Of a stretch of DNA of 64,000 nucleotides, positions 16,444 to 25,153 are shown piece by piece (position 1 is the first letter of the stretch; every line of letters begins with the position of its first letter). Origin of the DNA: Neptunicoccus cionae (GTDB lineage: Bacteria; Pseudomonadota; Alphaproteobacteria; Rhodobacterales; Rhodobacteraceae); the NCBI RefSeq assembly GCF_002860325.1, contig NZ_PKOJ01000007.1, forward strand, positions 1 to 64,000, in the 5' to 3' direction. The position numbers were made by a program, and so were the translations under genes. Below the pieces are notes generated by a model, which had not been told where the DNA came from, ran no database searches, and saw only the letters and a list, made by a program, of their open reading frames with translations.

Positions 16444-17633
16444 TTGATCACTCCCAGTTCACGACCGGCGGTTTCGAATGCGTCGATGGCACGGTCAAGG
16501 TCCTCGATACTGTGTGCAGCGGACATCTGCGTGCGAATACGATCCTGTTCCCGCGGAACGACCGGAAAACTGAAAGCGGCGACATAAACACCAAGCTGAT
16601 CCAAGCGCGCAGCCATTTTGCTGGCCAGTTTCGGGTTTCGCAACATGACCGGTATGATGGGATGATCGCCCGGTAGCAGTTCAAACCCCAATGCGCCCAT
16701 CCGGTTGCGGAAGTGGCCGGCATTGCGGCGCAGTCGAGCCCGCAGCTCGCCGCCGTCTGCCAGCTTGTCAAACACGGCGATGGAGGTCTGCGCGATCACA
16801 GGCGCAAGCGTGTTGGAAAACAGATAGGGGCGGGATCTCTGACGCAGCCAATCCACTATTCGTGCGCTGGCTGCGGTATAACCACCCGATGCACCGCCCA
16901 GTGCCTTGCCAAGCGTTCCGGTTATAATGTCGACCCGCCCTTCAACACCGCAATGTTCGGCTGTGCCGCGTCCGTTTTCGCCCATAAACCCCACCGAATG
17001 ACTGTCATCCACCATGACCAGTGCATCGTATTTATCGGCGAGGTCGCAAATTTCGGGCAGTTTGGCAACAAATCCGTCCATTGAGAAAACCCCGTCTGTG
17101 GCAATCAACCGGAAGCGGGCGTCTTTGGCTGCGATCAACTGGCGTTCCAGATCCGCCATGTCGGAGTTTTTATAGCGGTAGCGCTGCGCTTTGCAGAGCC
17201 GTACACCATCAATAATGGATGCGTGGTTCAACGCATCGGAAATAATAGCGTCTTCGGGTCCGAGAAGGGTTTCGAACAGGCCGGTATTTGCATCGAAACA
17301 GGCTGCGTAAAGGATCGTATCCTCCATGCCCAGAAAATCCGAGATACGTTTTTCCAATGCTTTATGAGGGGCTTGCGTGCCACAAATGAAGCGGACTGAC
17401 GCCATTCCGTAACCGTATTCGTTTAGCGCTTTTTTCGCCTCTTCAACGAGTTCCGGATTATCCGCCAGCCCCAGATAATTATTTGCGCACAAATTAATGG
17501 TTTGCCGGTCACCCAGATTGATTACTCCGGATTGTGGTGAGGTAATTACCCGTTCGCTTTTGTAGAGGCCCTGATCTTTCAGTTCCGCCAGCGCCTGTTC
17601 GAGCGTTTCGTCAAACCTGTCTGATGCTGCCAT
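16440..17633 (-). CDS. kbl: Glycine C-acetyltransferase (2-amino-3-ketobutyrate CoA ligase)
   Basis: This PLP enzyme of the alpha-oxoamine synthase family cleaves 2-amino-3-ketobutyrate with CoA to glycine and acetyl-CoA, the second step of threonine breakdown. The sequence follows E. coli Kbl closely along its length, with [32 protein letters not shown] and the PLP-lysine region [15 protein letters not shown] place the start at ATG 17633 because GGAG stands 7 bases upstream and the N-terminus then lines up with the E. coli enzyme; ATGs at 17639 and 17654 are alternatives that add 2 or 7 residues. It is first in a two-gene operon with tdh. Confidence 0.96.
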   Translation of the reverse strand: MAASDRFDETLEQALAELKDQGLYKSERVITSPQSGVINLGDRQTINLCANNYLGLADNPELVEEAKKALNEYGYGMASVRFICGTQAPHKALEKRISDFLGMEDTILYAACFDANTGLFETLLGPEDAIISDALNHASIIDGVRLCKAQRYRYKNSDMADLERQLIAAKDARFRLIATDGVFSMDGFVAKLPEICDLADKYDALVMVDDSHSVGFMGENGRGTAEHCGVEGRVDIITGTLGKALGGASGGYTAASARIVDWLRQRSRPYLFSNTLAPVIAQTSIAVFDKLADGGELRARLRRNAGHFRNRMGALGFELLPGDHPIIPVMLRNPKLASKMAARLDQLGVYVAAFSFPVVPREQDRIRTQMSAAHSIEDLDRAIDAFETAGRELGVIK

Positions 17634-17654
17634 AGTCATGCTCCACTGCTGCAT

Positions 17655-18049
17655 TTCCTGTTTAGTAGTGGTGTAACACGAAGTATTCGGGCTGTCTTTC
17701 TTAGTTGGATGATGCGGTGAGGTAGGGAATCACTTTTGGAGCTGGGTTCAAAAATCATTGGGTTGACGGCCCGACAACAGCAGATTGTGCCAATATTGTG
17801 GCGTGAATATAGCTGGGAGAGACGTGTGCCGGAGGTAGGTCAGGCTTGAAAATTAAACTTTCAATTTCTTTTAAAATTCCGAAGTATCAATAGGCTACGG
17901 GTTTCTGTTAAAGCTTCGTTTACTTTCTGTGGACAAACTTGTGTGAAATTAGAAACAAATATGTCGAAACTTTGGCGTTATAACCACTTCATCCAAGTAT
18001 CAGGCGCAGTTGTCTGAATTTCAGTAGTTCAGTGTAAGTGAGTTCAAAA
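17655..18049. other. AT-rich intergenic region upstream of kbl and a small ORF
   Basis: About 395 bases contain no convincing larger gene. The stretch is visibly more AT-rich than its neighbours, as at 17846-17880. It must hold the kbl-tdh promoter (- strand) and possibly one for the 30-codon ORF at 18050. TTGAAA at 17846 is followed by AT-rich sequence, but no -10 box at good spacing is clear, so I do not call a promoter. Confidence 0.5.
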
Positions 18050-18142
18050 ATGGTTATTGCCAGCATCTTCGCATCAGGTATCGCAATCGGGTTTCTTGTA
18101 GGGTTTGTCAGCTTCACGCTGATTTACGCCTTCTTGGCCTAA
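18050..18142 (+). CDS. Putative 30-residue single-span membrane protein
   Basis: The ORF codes for a 30-residue, almost wholly hydrophobic peptide (starting MVIASIFASGIAIGFLVG, ending LIYAFLA), long enough for one transmembrane helix with GxxxG-like spacing of Gly and Ser. The ribosome binding site is weak (GTGAG about 8 bases upstream). It lies alone between kbl and a strong terminator about 60 bases downstream, which fits a short transcript. It could be a real small membrane protein or a chance ORF. Confidence 0.4.
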   Translation: MVIASIFASGIAIGFLVGFVSFTLIYAFLA

Positions 18143-18204
18143 TCTGCCTTCAGGCGGGGTTGCAAGTTTTGCGACCTGAGGTGTTACAAGTCTGAGTGCA
18201 CGCA

Positions 18205-18243
18205 TAAAAAAACACCGCTCCGGGAGAAGCGGTGTTTTTTGTG
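18205..18243. terminator. Strong bidirectional intrinsic terminator
   Basis: AACACCGCT (18211-18219) pairs with AGCGGTGTT (18228-18236) around a short CCGGGAGA loop. A-runs precede and T-runs follow the stem, so it works on both strands. On the - strand it ends the Hint-protein gene, which stops at 18260. On the + strand it would end a transcript covering the 30-codon ORF. Confidence 0.85.
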
Positions 18244-18259
18244 TTTAAGAGCGATATTG

Positions 18260-19183
18260 TCAGGCGTCGATGAAACCGCGGGCGCATGGGCCGTAGGCAT
18301 CGGGTTGCCGCCGCAGAACCGGGAAGGTCTCTAGCACACCGTCACGGCTGTCTTCGGGCAACAGGTCCAGATTTTCCGGAGTGGGCATGAAACTTTCCGA
18401 AGCGGCTGCCTCTGTGTAGATAACTTCGTGGCGGTCTGTCACGATCTGGAAAAACTCCATCTCTCCGCCGACAGCCTGAATGACTGTTACATCATCAACC
18501 AGAATGCGGGCAGGGATGAGCACCTCTTTCACACCGTAAACTGCCATGGCTTCGGCGCCTTTCAGAACCACACGCTGGTCCGCGCTGACGACCAGATCAC
18601 GGGCGTTCTTGATCGCGCCTTTTCTGAACAGAATTGGCGCGTTGTCCCGTGTAATCTTAACGTTATGAGAGCCGATCCAGCGAATTTCCTGCATTCCGCG
18701 ATCCCGTGTGATAACGCGGTCACCGGCGACGAGGTTTTCCACCCGCACTTCACCACGGCTGGTCATAACATGGGTGCCACGTGCGATGCCAAGGCGGTTC
18801 TGGGCCTTGTTTTGCTGTGTATCTGCTTCTTTAACAGGATTTTCACCTGTGTGAGGCATGGAAACGCTGACTGTTTCGTAAACGTGATCTTCGATTAACG
18901 GTCTGTCGCTGACCAGTTCGGAATAAAGCGCAGCGTGGTTGCTGGAAATATCCTGACGCGCAGTGAAAACCTCATCCGTGAAGCGATCCCGCAGCACCCA
19001 GATAATCTGTGCTTTGGTCGGGGCAACGCTGGTGTTTGCGTTTGGTTTCGGTGTGCTCGTCAGTTTTTGGATCTTGCTGTTTTTAATGCAAATGCCAGTG
19101 CGGAAGTTAGCAAATCCGCCTTTGGTCAGAGAAAACGGAGTGGTATTTGCGGCAATTGTGTAGCTGTGAAGATTTGCAGACAT
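18260..19183 (-). CDS. Hint-domain (Hedgehog/intein-type) protein, probable catalytic Cys lost
   Basis: This 307-residue protein has a C-terminal Hint_2-type domain at about 130-280: GTHVMTSRGEVRVENLVAGD, RVITRDRGMQEIRWIGS, and a late DRHEVIYTE block. Such proteins are common in Rhodobacteraceae, often at the end of calcium-binding RTX-like proteins, and their role is unclear. Family members usually have Cys at the start of the domain (C-F-x-P-G-T); here the aligned stretch reads GIARGT, so the nucleophile appears to be Gly. The first 130 residues match nothing I recognise and have no clear signal peptide. The ribosome binding site is weak. Confidence 0.8.
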   Translation of the reverse strand: MSANLHSYTIAANTTPFSLTKGGFANFRTGICIKNSKIQKLTSTPKPNANTSVAPTKAQIIWVLRDRFTDEVFTARQDISSNHAALYSELVSDRPLIEDHVYETVSVSMPHTGENPVKEADTQQNKAQNRLGIARGTHVMTSRGEVRVENLVAGDRVITRDRGMQEIRWIGSHNVKITRDNAPILFRKGAIKNARDLVVSADQRVVLKGAEAMAVYGVKEVLIPARILVDDVTVIQAVGGEMEFFQIVTDRHEVIYTEAAASESFMPTPENLDLLPEDSRDGVLETFPVLRRQPDAYGPCARGFIDA

Positions 19184-19609
19184 ATCCGATACTCGCTCAC
19201 TAAATTATGCGCCTCGGGTTTAAACAACTTAAATTTCTTGCATTCGGCGCTTTGAAAAATTGATGGGGGCCAAATGAGGCGCAAATGGGGCAGCAATTTG
19301 CTCAAACTTGGTTTTCTCGAAGCGTGAAAGCCCAACGAGAGCGGTGCATGCCGGTTTTCGCGGCGGGGCCGCAGTGGCTCCGGCTAGAGCCAAATGTCTG
19401 ACACTGTGTCGCAATTTAGTATTTCTAGGCCGTTTTTGGCGGTTGCTATTCCATGTCATGTTTGCTTAGTCTGAGGGCATACCAACAGGGTCTCATGGCC
19501 TGAACACAAAAAAACAGGCTGAAAACAGCCTGATAAAATTCCGGTCGTACAGATCGCACAAATTAAAAAACGGGTCTTCAGGCCTGGCAAAGTCAACTGG
19601 GAGATAGTT
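19184..19609. other. Divergent intergenic region between the Hint gene and potA
   Basis: These 426 bases hold no gene I can support. They must contain divergent promoters for the Hint gene (- strand) and the ABC importer (+ strand). The only clear element is the hairpin at 19506-19532, which reads as a terminator on the - strand. A GGGAG ribosome binding site for potA is at about 19599-19603. Confidence 0.5.
19506..19532 (-). terminator. Intrinsic terminator reading on the - strand, with no annotated gene before it
   Basis: Read on the - strand, CAGGCTG, a TTTT loop and CAGCCTG are followed by seven T and GTG, which is a near-ideal terminator. On the + strand the stem is followed by ATAAAATT and would not terminate well. 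No - strand gene lies upstream of it (the region to the right is the potA start), so it implies a short antisense or independent small RNA that begins near or inside potA. Confidence 0.6.
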
Positions 19610-20701
19610 TTGACTGCAACTTCGCACGACGACGCTTTTGTCGTATTTGATCGCGTTCAAAAAAGCTACGATGGCGAGATTCTTGTTGTAAAAGATCTCA
19701 ATTTACAAATTGCAAAAGGTGAGTTTCTGACAATGCTTGGCCCGTCAGGGTCCGGCAAGACGACCTGTCTTATGATGCTCGCTGGGTTTGAAACAGCCAC
19801 AAGCGGGGATATCCTGCTGGGCGGCAATCCTATCAACAATATTCCCCCGCATAAACGCGGGATCGGCATGGTGTTCCAGAACTACGCCCTGTTCCCCCAT
19901 ATGACCGTTGGTGAAAATCTCGCCTTTCCACTGGAAGTGCGCAAGATGGGCAAGTCAGAGCGGGAAGCCAAAGTGAAACGCGCCCTTGATATGGTGCAGA
20001 TGGGCGATTTTGCAGGTCGGCGTCCGGCACAGCTTTCGGGTGGTCAGCAGCAGCGGATCGCGCTGGCGCGGGCGTTGGTGTTTGATGCGGAACTGGTGCT
20101 GATGGACGAACCACTCGGGGCGCTCGACAAACAGCTGCGCGAACACATGCAGTTCGAGATTAAACACATCCACGAAAATCTGGGTATTACCGTGGTCTAC
20201 GTGACCCATGACCAGTCCGAGGCGCTGACGATGTCAGACCGGATTGCCGTGTTCAACGACGGTGTGATCCAGCAACTGGCACCGCCGGAAGATCTTTACG
20301 AACGCCCAGAAAACTCCTTCTGTGCGCAATTTATTGGTGAAAACAACACCTTGATGGGCACAGTTGAATCTGTATCGGACGGGGTCGCCTCTATTACGCT
20401 GGACGACGGCGCAAAAGTGCGCGGTCTTGCGGTGAACTGCGGTGGCCCCGGCAGCCGCACCACCATGTCGCTGCGTCCCGAACGGGTTTATGTGGGCGGA
20501 GAGGAAGGGCTCGTCACCACGGAAGCACAGGTCAAGGAACTGATCTATCTTGGCGACCATATCCGGTGCCGCATGAGCGTGCACGGGAACGACGAGTTCG
20601 TCGTAAAAGTTCCTAACGCTGCGGGTCACAAACACCTGCAAGTTGGTGAAAAAACCATGATCAGCTGGGAAACAGCTGACTGTCGGGCGCTCGACGCCTG
20701 A
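19610..20701 (+). CDS. ABC transporter ATP-binding protein, PotA-like (polyamine-type importer)
   Basis: This 363-residue ATPase has a Walker A (GPSGSGKTT), Q-loop (FQNYALFPHMTVGENLAFPL), signature LSGGQQQRIALARAL, Walker B VLMDEPLGALD and the switch His in VTHDQSEA. A C-terminal TOBE domain (about 280-363) is typical of PotA/FbpC-type ATPases. It energises the importer formed by the next three genes. The start is TTG at 19610 with GGGAG 6 bases upstream, and the protein begins TATSHDDAFVVFDRVQKSY. Substrate cannot be read from the ATPase; the set resembles spermidine/putrescine systems. Confidence 0.93.
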   Translation: MTATSHDDAFVVFDRVQKSYDGEILVVKDLNLQIAKGEFLTMLGPSGSGKTTCLMMLAGFETATSGDILLGGNPINNIPPHKRGIGMVFQNYALFPHMTVGENLAFPLEVRKMGKSEREAKVKRALDMVQMGDFAGRRPAQLSGGQQQRIALARALVFDAELVLMDEPLGALDKQLREHMQFEIKHIHENLGITVVYVTHDQSEALTMSDRIAVFNDGVIQQLAPPEDLYERPENSFCAQFIGENNTLMGTVESVSDGVASITLDDGAKVRGLAVNCGGPGSRTTMSLRPERVYVGGEEGLVTTEAQVKELIYLGDHIRCRMSVHGNDEFVVKVPNAAGHKHLQVGEKTMISWETADCRALDA

Positions 20702-20793
20702 GGGACAAAATCCAAAGAACACCGACCGTTCCGCACCCGTGGACGGATGGACCAACGATATAACGGGTAAAATGTAAACAAGGAGAAGTTTCT

Positions 20794-21894
20794 ATGAAAA
20801 TGAAGTCTATTATTCTGAGCACAGCAGCCGGCGTTGTCGCCGCATCTGCAGCTGGCGCTAAGGACATGACGATTGTTTCTTGGGGCGGTGCATATTCGGC
20901 CTCTCAGGATGCAGCCTATCACCAGCCTTATATGGCGGCGAACCCGGACGTAAACATCATCAACGACGAAAGCTCCGCCGAAGCGGTTGCCAAGCTGCGT
21001 GCGATGGCCGAAGCCGGTAACACAACATGGGATGTTGTGGATGTTGTTGCTTCCGATGCGATCCGTCTGTGTGACGAAGGTCTGGCGATGGAAATCGATC
21101 CGGACACAATGCTGGCAGACGCGCCTGACGGTACAAAAGCTTCTGAAGATTTCGGCGACCTGCTGGTATCCGAGTGCTTTATCCCGCAGATCGTGTATTC
21201 CACAACATTCGCGTATCGTACCGATGTGGACGCATGGGGCGGCAAAGAGCCAAGCAACATCTGTGACGTGTTCGATCTGGAAGCCTTCCCTGGCAAGCGT
21301 AGCCTTGAGAAGCGTCCGATCAACAACATGGAGTGGGCACTGCTGTGTGATGGCGTAGCCAAGGACGAAGTTTATGATGTTCTGGGCACAGAAGAAGGCC
21401 AGCAGCAGGCTCTGGCCAAGCTCGACACCATCAAGGACGAAGTGATCTGGTGGTCTGCCGGTGCGGATACGCCACAACTGCTGGCCGACGGCGAAGTCGT
21501 GATGGGTTCTACCTATAACGGTCGTCTGTTTGCGCTGATCGAAGAGCAAAAACAGCCGGTTAAAATGATGTGGGACGCACAGGTGTTCGACCTTGACGGT
21601 TGGATCATCCCTGCAAACCTGAGCGACGAGCGCAAGCAAGCCGCACTGGACTATATCATGTTCGCGACAGACACACAGCGTCTGGCCGATCAGGCGAAAT
21701 ACATCTCCTATGGTCCGGCCCGTGCGTCCTCTGCACCACTGGTAGGCAAGCACGCCGAACTGGGTATCGACATGGCGCCACACATGCCAACAGATCCCGA
21801 GAACGCCAAGAACACATTCCTTTATAACTACGAGTTCTGGGCTGACTACCGCGACGACATCGACGCGAAGTTCCAAGCCTGGCTTGCTCAATAA
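20794..21894 (+). CDS. Periplasmic substrate-binding protein, PotD-like
   Basis: This 366-residue protein has a Sec signal peptide (about residues 1-22, ending AAGAKD) and the extracellular solute-binding protein family 1 pattern seen in PotD-like proteins (MTIVSWGGAYSASQDAAYHQ at the mature N-terminus, TWDVVDVVASDA, LLADGEVVMGSTYNGR, and DGWIIPANLSDERKQAALDY). Polyamines or related cationic compounds are the likely ligands by context, but not proven. AAGGAG lies 9 bases before the ATG. A stable hairpin just after the stop probably raises its mRNA level above that of the permeases. Confidence 0.92.
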   Translation: MKMKSIILSTAAGVVAASAAGAKDMTIVSWGGAYSASQDAAYHQPYMAANPDVNIINDESSAEAVAKLRAMAEAGNTTWDVVDVVASDAIRLCDEGLAMEIDPDTMLADAPDGTKASEDFGDLLVSECFIPQIVYSTTFAYRTDVDAWGGKEPSNICDVFDLEAFPGKRSLEKRPINNMEWALLCDGVAKDEVYDVLGTEEGQQQALAKLDTIKDEVIWWSAGADTPQLLADGEVVMGSTYNGRLFALIEEQKQPVKMMWDAQVFDLDGWIIPANLSDERKQAALDYIMFATDTQRLADQAKYISYGPARASSAPLVGKHAELGIDMAPHMPTDPENAKNTFLYNYEFWADYRDDIDAKFQAWLAQ

Positions 21895-21903
21895 TTAATT
21901 ACA

Positions 21904-21930
21904 CAGGGCGGCTTTCGGGCCGCCCTGTTA
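21904..21930 (+). terminator. Stem-loop between binding-protein and permease genes (probable partial terminator)
   Basis: CAGGGCGGC (21904-21912) pairs with GCCGCCCTG (21919-21927) around TTTCGG. Only TTA follows, so it is a weak terminator. Such hairpins after periplasmic binding-protein genes usually protect the upstream mRNA and lower downstream expression, giving an excess of binding protein over permease. Confidence 0.65.
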
Positions 21931-21972
21931 CCCTGAACCCGATGGTTTCAACAGGTGGACAGTACTAAGATC

Positions 21973-23277
21973 ATGGCAAACACAGCAGACAGCTCCCAAG
22001 ATATCGCCCATTCCGCACCGGTTACCGGTCCGGTGCTGGGCAACGACGGACGCCCCCTAAAAGCCAGTCTCGCCAAAAGCCTGCGTCGTCAGAAATTACG
22101 CGCGCTTGGCCTGATTGCACCGCTGCTGATCTTTGTTCTTCTCACCTTTATCGCGCCGATTGCGGATATGTTGTTTCGCTCGGTTGAAAACAATATTGTC
22201 GGTGACGTTCTGCCCCGCACGGTAGTTGCCTTGCAGGACTGGGATGAAACCAGTGGAGAATTGCCAGACAATGCCACGTTCAAAGCGATGGCTCTAGATT
22301 TGAAAGAGGCGGTCGAGGACAAAAGCCACACGCGGCTCGGCTCACGTCTGAACTACGAACAATCTGGTATTTCCAGCCTGTTCCGCCAAACGGGCCGCAA
22401 GGTGAAGCGACTGGACGTGGAAGAAACGACGGATTTCGTCGCCGCGTTCGAGGATATGAACAAGAAATGGGTGGATGTCGAAAACTGGCAGACCATCAAA
22501 GCCTTCTCCGGACGGTTTACTGACGGTTATTTCCTTGCCGCAGCGGATCTGACCAAAGGGCCGGAGGGTATCGAGCGGGTGCCCGAGAACGAACAGATTT
22601 ACTATACTCTGTTGCTGCGCACGCTGAAAATGTCGCTGATCATCACCTTCAGCTGTATTTTGCTTGGCTATCCGATTGCCTTCCTGCTGGCGACATTGCC
22701 ACTGCGCACCTCCAACCTGCTGCTGATCCTCGTGCTGCTGCCATTCTGGACCTCGCTTCTGGTGCGCACCTCGGCGTGGAAGGTTCTGCTGCAACAACAG
22801 GGTGTGATCAATGACACGCTGGTCTGGCTCGGGCTGGTGGCGGATAACGCGCGGCTGGAACTGATCAACAACCAGACCGGCACCATAATCGCGATGACTC
22901 ATATTCTGCTGCCCTTCATGATCCTGCCGCTGTTTTCCGTAATGAAAACCATTCCGCCATCCTATGTGCGGGCTGCGAAATCACTGGGCGCGAATGACTG
23001 GACAGCCTTCTGGCGGGTCTACTTCCCGCAGTCCGTTCCGGGTATCGGGGCGGGGTCCATCCTGTGCTTCATCCTGTCGATCGGGTATTATATCACGCCG
23101 GAAATCGTGGGCGGCACAAAAGGTGTCTTCATCTCCAACCGGATCGCTTACCACATTTCGTCCAGCCTGAACTGGGGCCTCGCGGCGGCTCTGGGGACGT
23201 TGCTGCTGGTGGTGGTGCTCGGGCTGTACTGGCTCTACGACAAGTTCGTAGGCATTGATAACGTGAAACTGGGGTAA
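21973..23277 (+). CDS. ABC transporter permease, PotB-like, with long periplasmic insertion
   Basis: About 434 residues from ATG 21973; a GTG at 21955 would add six residues, but neither has a strong ribosome binding site. After a cytoplasmic N-terminus, TM1 lies at about 46-64 (LGLIAPLLIFVLLTFIAPIA). Then about 140 residues of soluble, probably periplasmic sequence precede TM2 at about 210. The rest is a normal binding-protein-dependent permease with the EAA-like loop near AAKSLGANDWTAFWRVYFP, which contacts the ATPase. The insertion is much longer than in E. coli PotB. The partner permease begins 6 bases after its stop. Confidence 0.9.
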   Translation: MANTADSSQDIAHSAPVTGPVLGNDGRPLKASLAKSLRRQKLRALGLIAPLLIFVLLTFIAPIADMLFRSVENNIVGDVLPRTVVALQDWDETSGELPDNATFKAMALDLKEAVEDKSHTRLGSRLNYEQSGISSLFRQTGRKVKRLDVEETTDFVAAFEDMNKKWVDVENWQTIKAFSGRFTDGYFLAAADLTKGPEGIERVPENEQIYYTLLLRTLKMSLIITFSCILLGYPIAFLLATLPLRTSNLLLILVLLPFWTSLLVRTSAWKVLLQQQGVINDTLVWLGLVADNARLELINNQTGTIIAMTHILLPFMILPLFSVMKTIPPSYVRAAKSLGANDWTAFWRVYFPQSVPGIGAGSILCFILSIGYYITPEIVGGTKGVFISNRIAYHISSSLNWGLAAALGTLLLVVVLGLYWLYDKFVGIDNVKLG

Positions 23278-23283
23278 GGTAAT

Positions 23284-24135
23284 ATGGCTCTTCCAATCTA
23301 CGCATCACCGCTGCAACGGGCCTGGTACTATGGCTTCCGCACCATCTGCACGCTGATCTTCCTGTTCCTGATCGTGCCGATCCTTGTGATCCTGCCGCTC
23401 AGCTTTAATGCAGAGGATTTCTTTACCTTCACGCCGGAAATGCTGCGGTTTGATCCCGAAGGGTATTCGCTGAAACACTACCGTGATTTCTTCTCGAACT
23501 CCGATTGGCAGAATGCGGTTGTAAACTCGCTCCGGATCGCGCCGATGGCGACTTTCCTGTCGGTGTCCTTCGGCACACTGGCCGCGATCGGCCTGAGCCA
23601 GCCCCATGTGCCATTCCGCCGTGCAATTATGGCGATCCTGATTTCGCCAATGATCGTACCGTTGATCATCTCGGCTGCGGGTATGTACTTCTTCTACTCC
23701 CGTATTGGCCTTCAAGGCACATACTGGGGCGTTGTCATGGCCCATGCAGCCCTTGGCATTCCGTTCGTTATCATCACCGTGACGGCGACATTGGTGGGTT
23801 TTGACAACTCGCTCACACGGGCGGCGGCAAATATGGGGGCAGGGCCGGTCCGCACCTTCTTCCGTATCCAGATGCCGCTGATCCTGCCCGGTGTGATCTC
23901 AGGCGGCCTGTTTGCCTTTATCACTTCGTTTGATGAGGTGGTCGTGGTGCTGTTCGTCGGCTCTGCCGGTCAGAAAACCCTGCCGTGGCAGATGTTCACC
24001 GGTCTGCGTGAACAGATCAGCCCGACAATCCTTGCGGTGGCGACAATCCTGATCGCGATTTCCATTGCCTTGTTGACAGTGGTCGAACTGCTGCGCCGCC
24101 GCTCTGAACGGCTGCGGGGCATGTCACCGGGTTAA
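23284..24135 (+). CDS. ABC transporter permease, PotC-like
   Basis: This 283-residue inner-membrane permease has about six transmembrane helices and the EAA motif region RAAANMGAGPVRTFFRIQMPL, which contacts the ATPase. The pattern, including FDEVVVVLFVGSAGQKTLPWQMF, fits PotC. It forms the heterodimeric channel with the permease gene 6 bases upstream. It is the last gene of the operon and is followed by a strong terminator. Confidence 0.93.
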   Translation: MALPIYASPLQRAWYYGFRTICTLIFLFLIVPILVILPLSFNAEDFFTFTPEMLRFDPEGYSLKHYRDFFSNSDWQNAVVNSLRIAPMATFLSVSFGTLAAIGLSQPHVPFRRAIMAILISPMIVPLIISAAGMYFFYSRIGLQGTYWGVVMAHAALGIPFVIITVTATLVGFDNSLTRAAANMGAGPVRTFFRIQMPLILPGVISGGLFAFITSFDEVVVVLFVGSAGQKTLPWQMFTGLREQISPTILAVATILIAISIALLTVVELLRRRSERLRGMSPG

Positions 24136-24162
24136 ACCGGACCGCTGAGTTTGGAATTCAGG

Positions 24163-24195
24163 ACGGGGCCGCTTTCGCAGGCCCCGTTTTTCTTT
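24163..24195 (+). terminator. Intrinsic terminator of the ABC importer operon
   Basis: ACGGGGCC (24163-24170) pairs with GGCCCCGT (24180-24187) around a GCTTTCGCA loop and is followed by TTTTTCTTT. It lies between the + strand permease and the end of the - strand AEC gene. Confidence 0.9.
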
Positions 24196-24201
24196 GCGCG
24201 G

Positions 24202-25140
24202 TCAAAGGGCGCGCAGGATAACCAGCCAGATCGAAACGCTGAACACCGCACCCGCTGTACCAAGCAGGATGGCACCGGCTGCGCTGCCTTTGGCGCGGTC
24301 ATACATATTGGCGAAAACATAGCCATTTACGCCCGGTGCCATTGCAGCGGTCAGAACCACGACGCGGGTGATATCTGGATCAAGGTCAAAGACCTGCGTT
24401 GCCATGATCAGCGCAATCAGCGGATGAACCACCAGACGTAGGGTGAGTACGAAGGCTGTCTCTCCCACGTTCGCGGACAGCCCGTACCGAACCAGAACAG
24501 CCCCCAGTCCGAACAGCGCAGCGGGCAGGGCGGCGCGGGCCATCATCTCGGTTGCAGCCCAGAGCCCCTCTGGAAGCCACATGCCAGTCAGGTTCACAAC
24601 AAAGCCGAGCGCGAGACCGATCATCAGCGCATTCTTGAACATGGCCTTGGCAACGATTTTGGCTGTCGTGGGCAGGCTGCGCCCGTCGGCGCGCACCAGT
24701 TCAATCGTGGTAATCCCTAGCAGATAACAAAACGGCGCATGGATCGCGACAATCGCGGTGATCGGGCCAAGCGCTTCGGTTCCGAAGGCCCGTTCGACAA
24801 TTGGAAAGCCCAGCAGGACCGAATTGGCAAAGAGCGCACAAAAGCCCAGCACAACCGCCTCACCCGGACGGCGTTTGAAAATGTAGACAGCCCCGAGACA
24901 CCCGAGTGTGAAACAACTGATGGAGCCTGCGTAAAAGCTGCCCAGAATGCGGAATTGAAAGACGGACGACAGGTCGAGTTTTGCAATCGCGCCGAAGAGC
25001 AGGCAAGGAATGGCAAAGTTCTGGGTGAACTTCATCAGTGCGTCAGCATAGTCATCCGGAAAGAGCTTGAAATACACAGCAGCGTATCCTGCGCCGACGA
25101 CAAGAAACACCGGCAGGACAACTGTAAAGACTTCTATCAT
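24202..25140 (-). CDS. AEC family transporter
   Basis: This 312-residue inner-membrane protein of the auxin efflux carrier (AEC) family has about 10 transmembrane helices, beginning MIEVFTVVLPVFLVVGAGYA. The pattern of two five-helix halves and the broken-helix region fits the family. Substrates of bacterial members include malonate or other organic acids and cannot be told here. It starts 13 bases after the stop of the upstream metallohydrolase gene and is probably the last gene of the long - strand operon. Confidence 0.88.
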   Translation of the reverse strand: MIEVFTVVLPVFLVVGAGYAAVYFKLFPDDYADALMKFTQNFAIPCLLFGAIAKLDLSSVFQFRILGSFYAGSISCFTLGCLGAVYIFKRRPGEAVVLGFCALFANSVLLGFPIVERAFGTEALGPITAIVAIHAPFCYLLGITTIELVRADGRSLPTTAKIVAKAMFKNALMIGLALGFVVNLTGMWLPEGLWAATEMMARAALPAALFGLGAVLVRYGLSANVGETAFVLTLRLVVHPLIALIMATQVFDLDPDITRVVVLTAAMAPGVNGYVFANMYDRAKGSAAGAILLGTAGAVFSVSIWLVILRAL

Positions 25141-25153
25141 TTGATCTTCTTCT

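Noticed and set aside
20626-21891. 421-codon frame antisense to the PotD-like gene
   Set aside because: It is a shadow of a strongly supported binding-protein gene; the protein shows no domain or membrane pattern.
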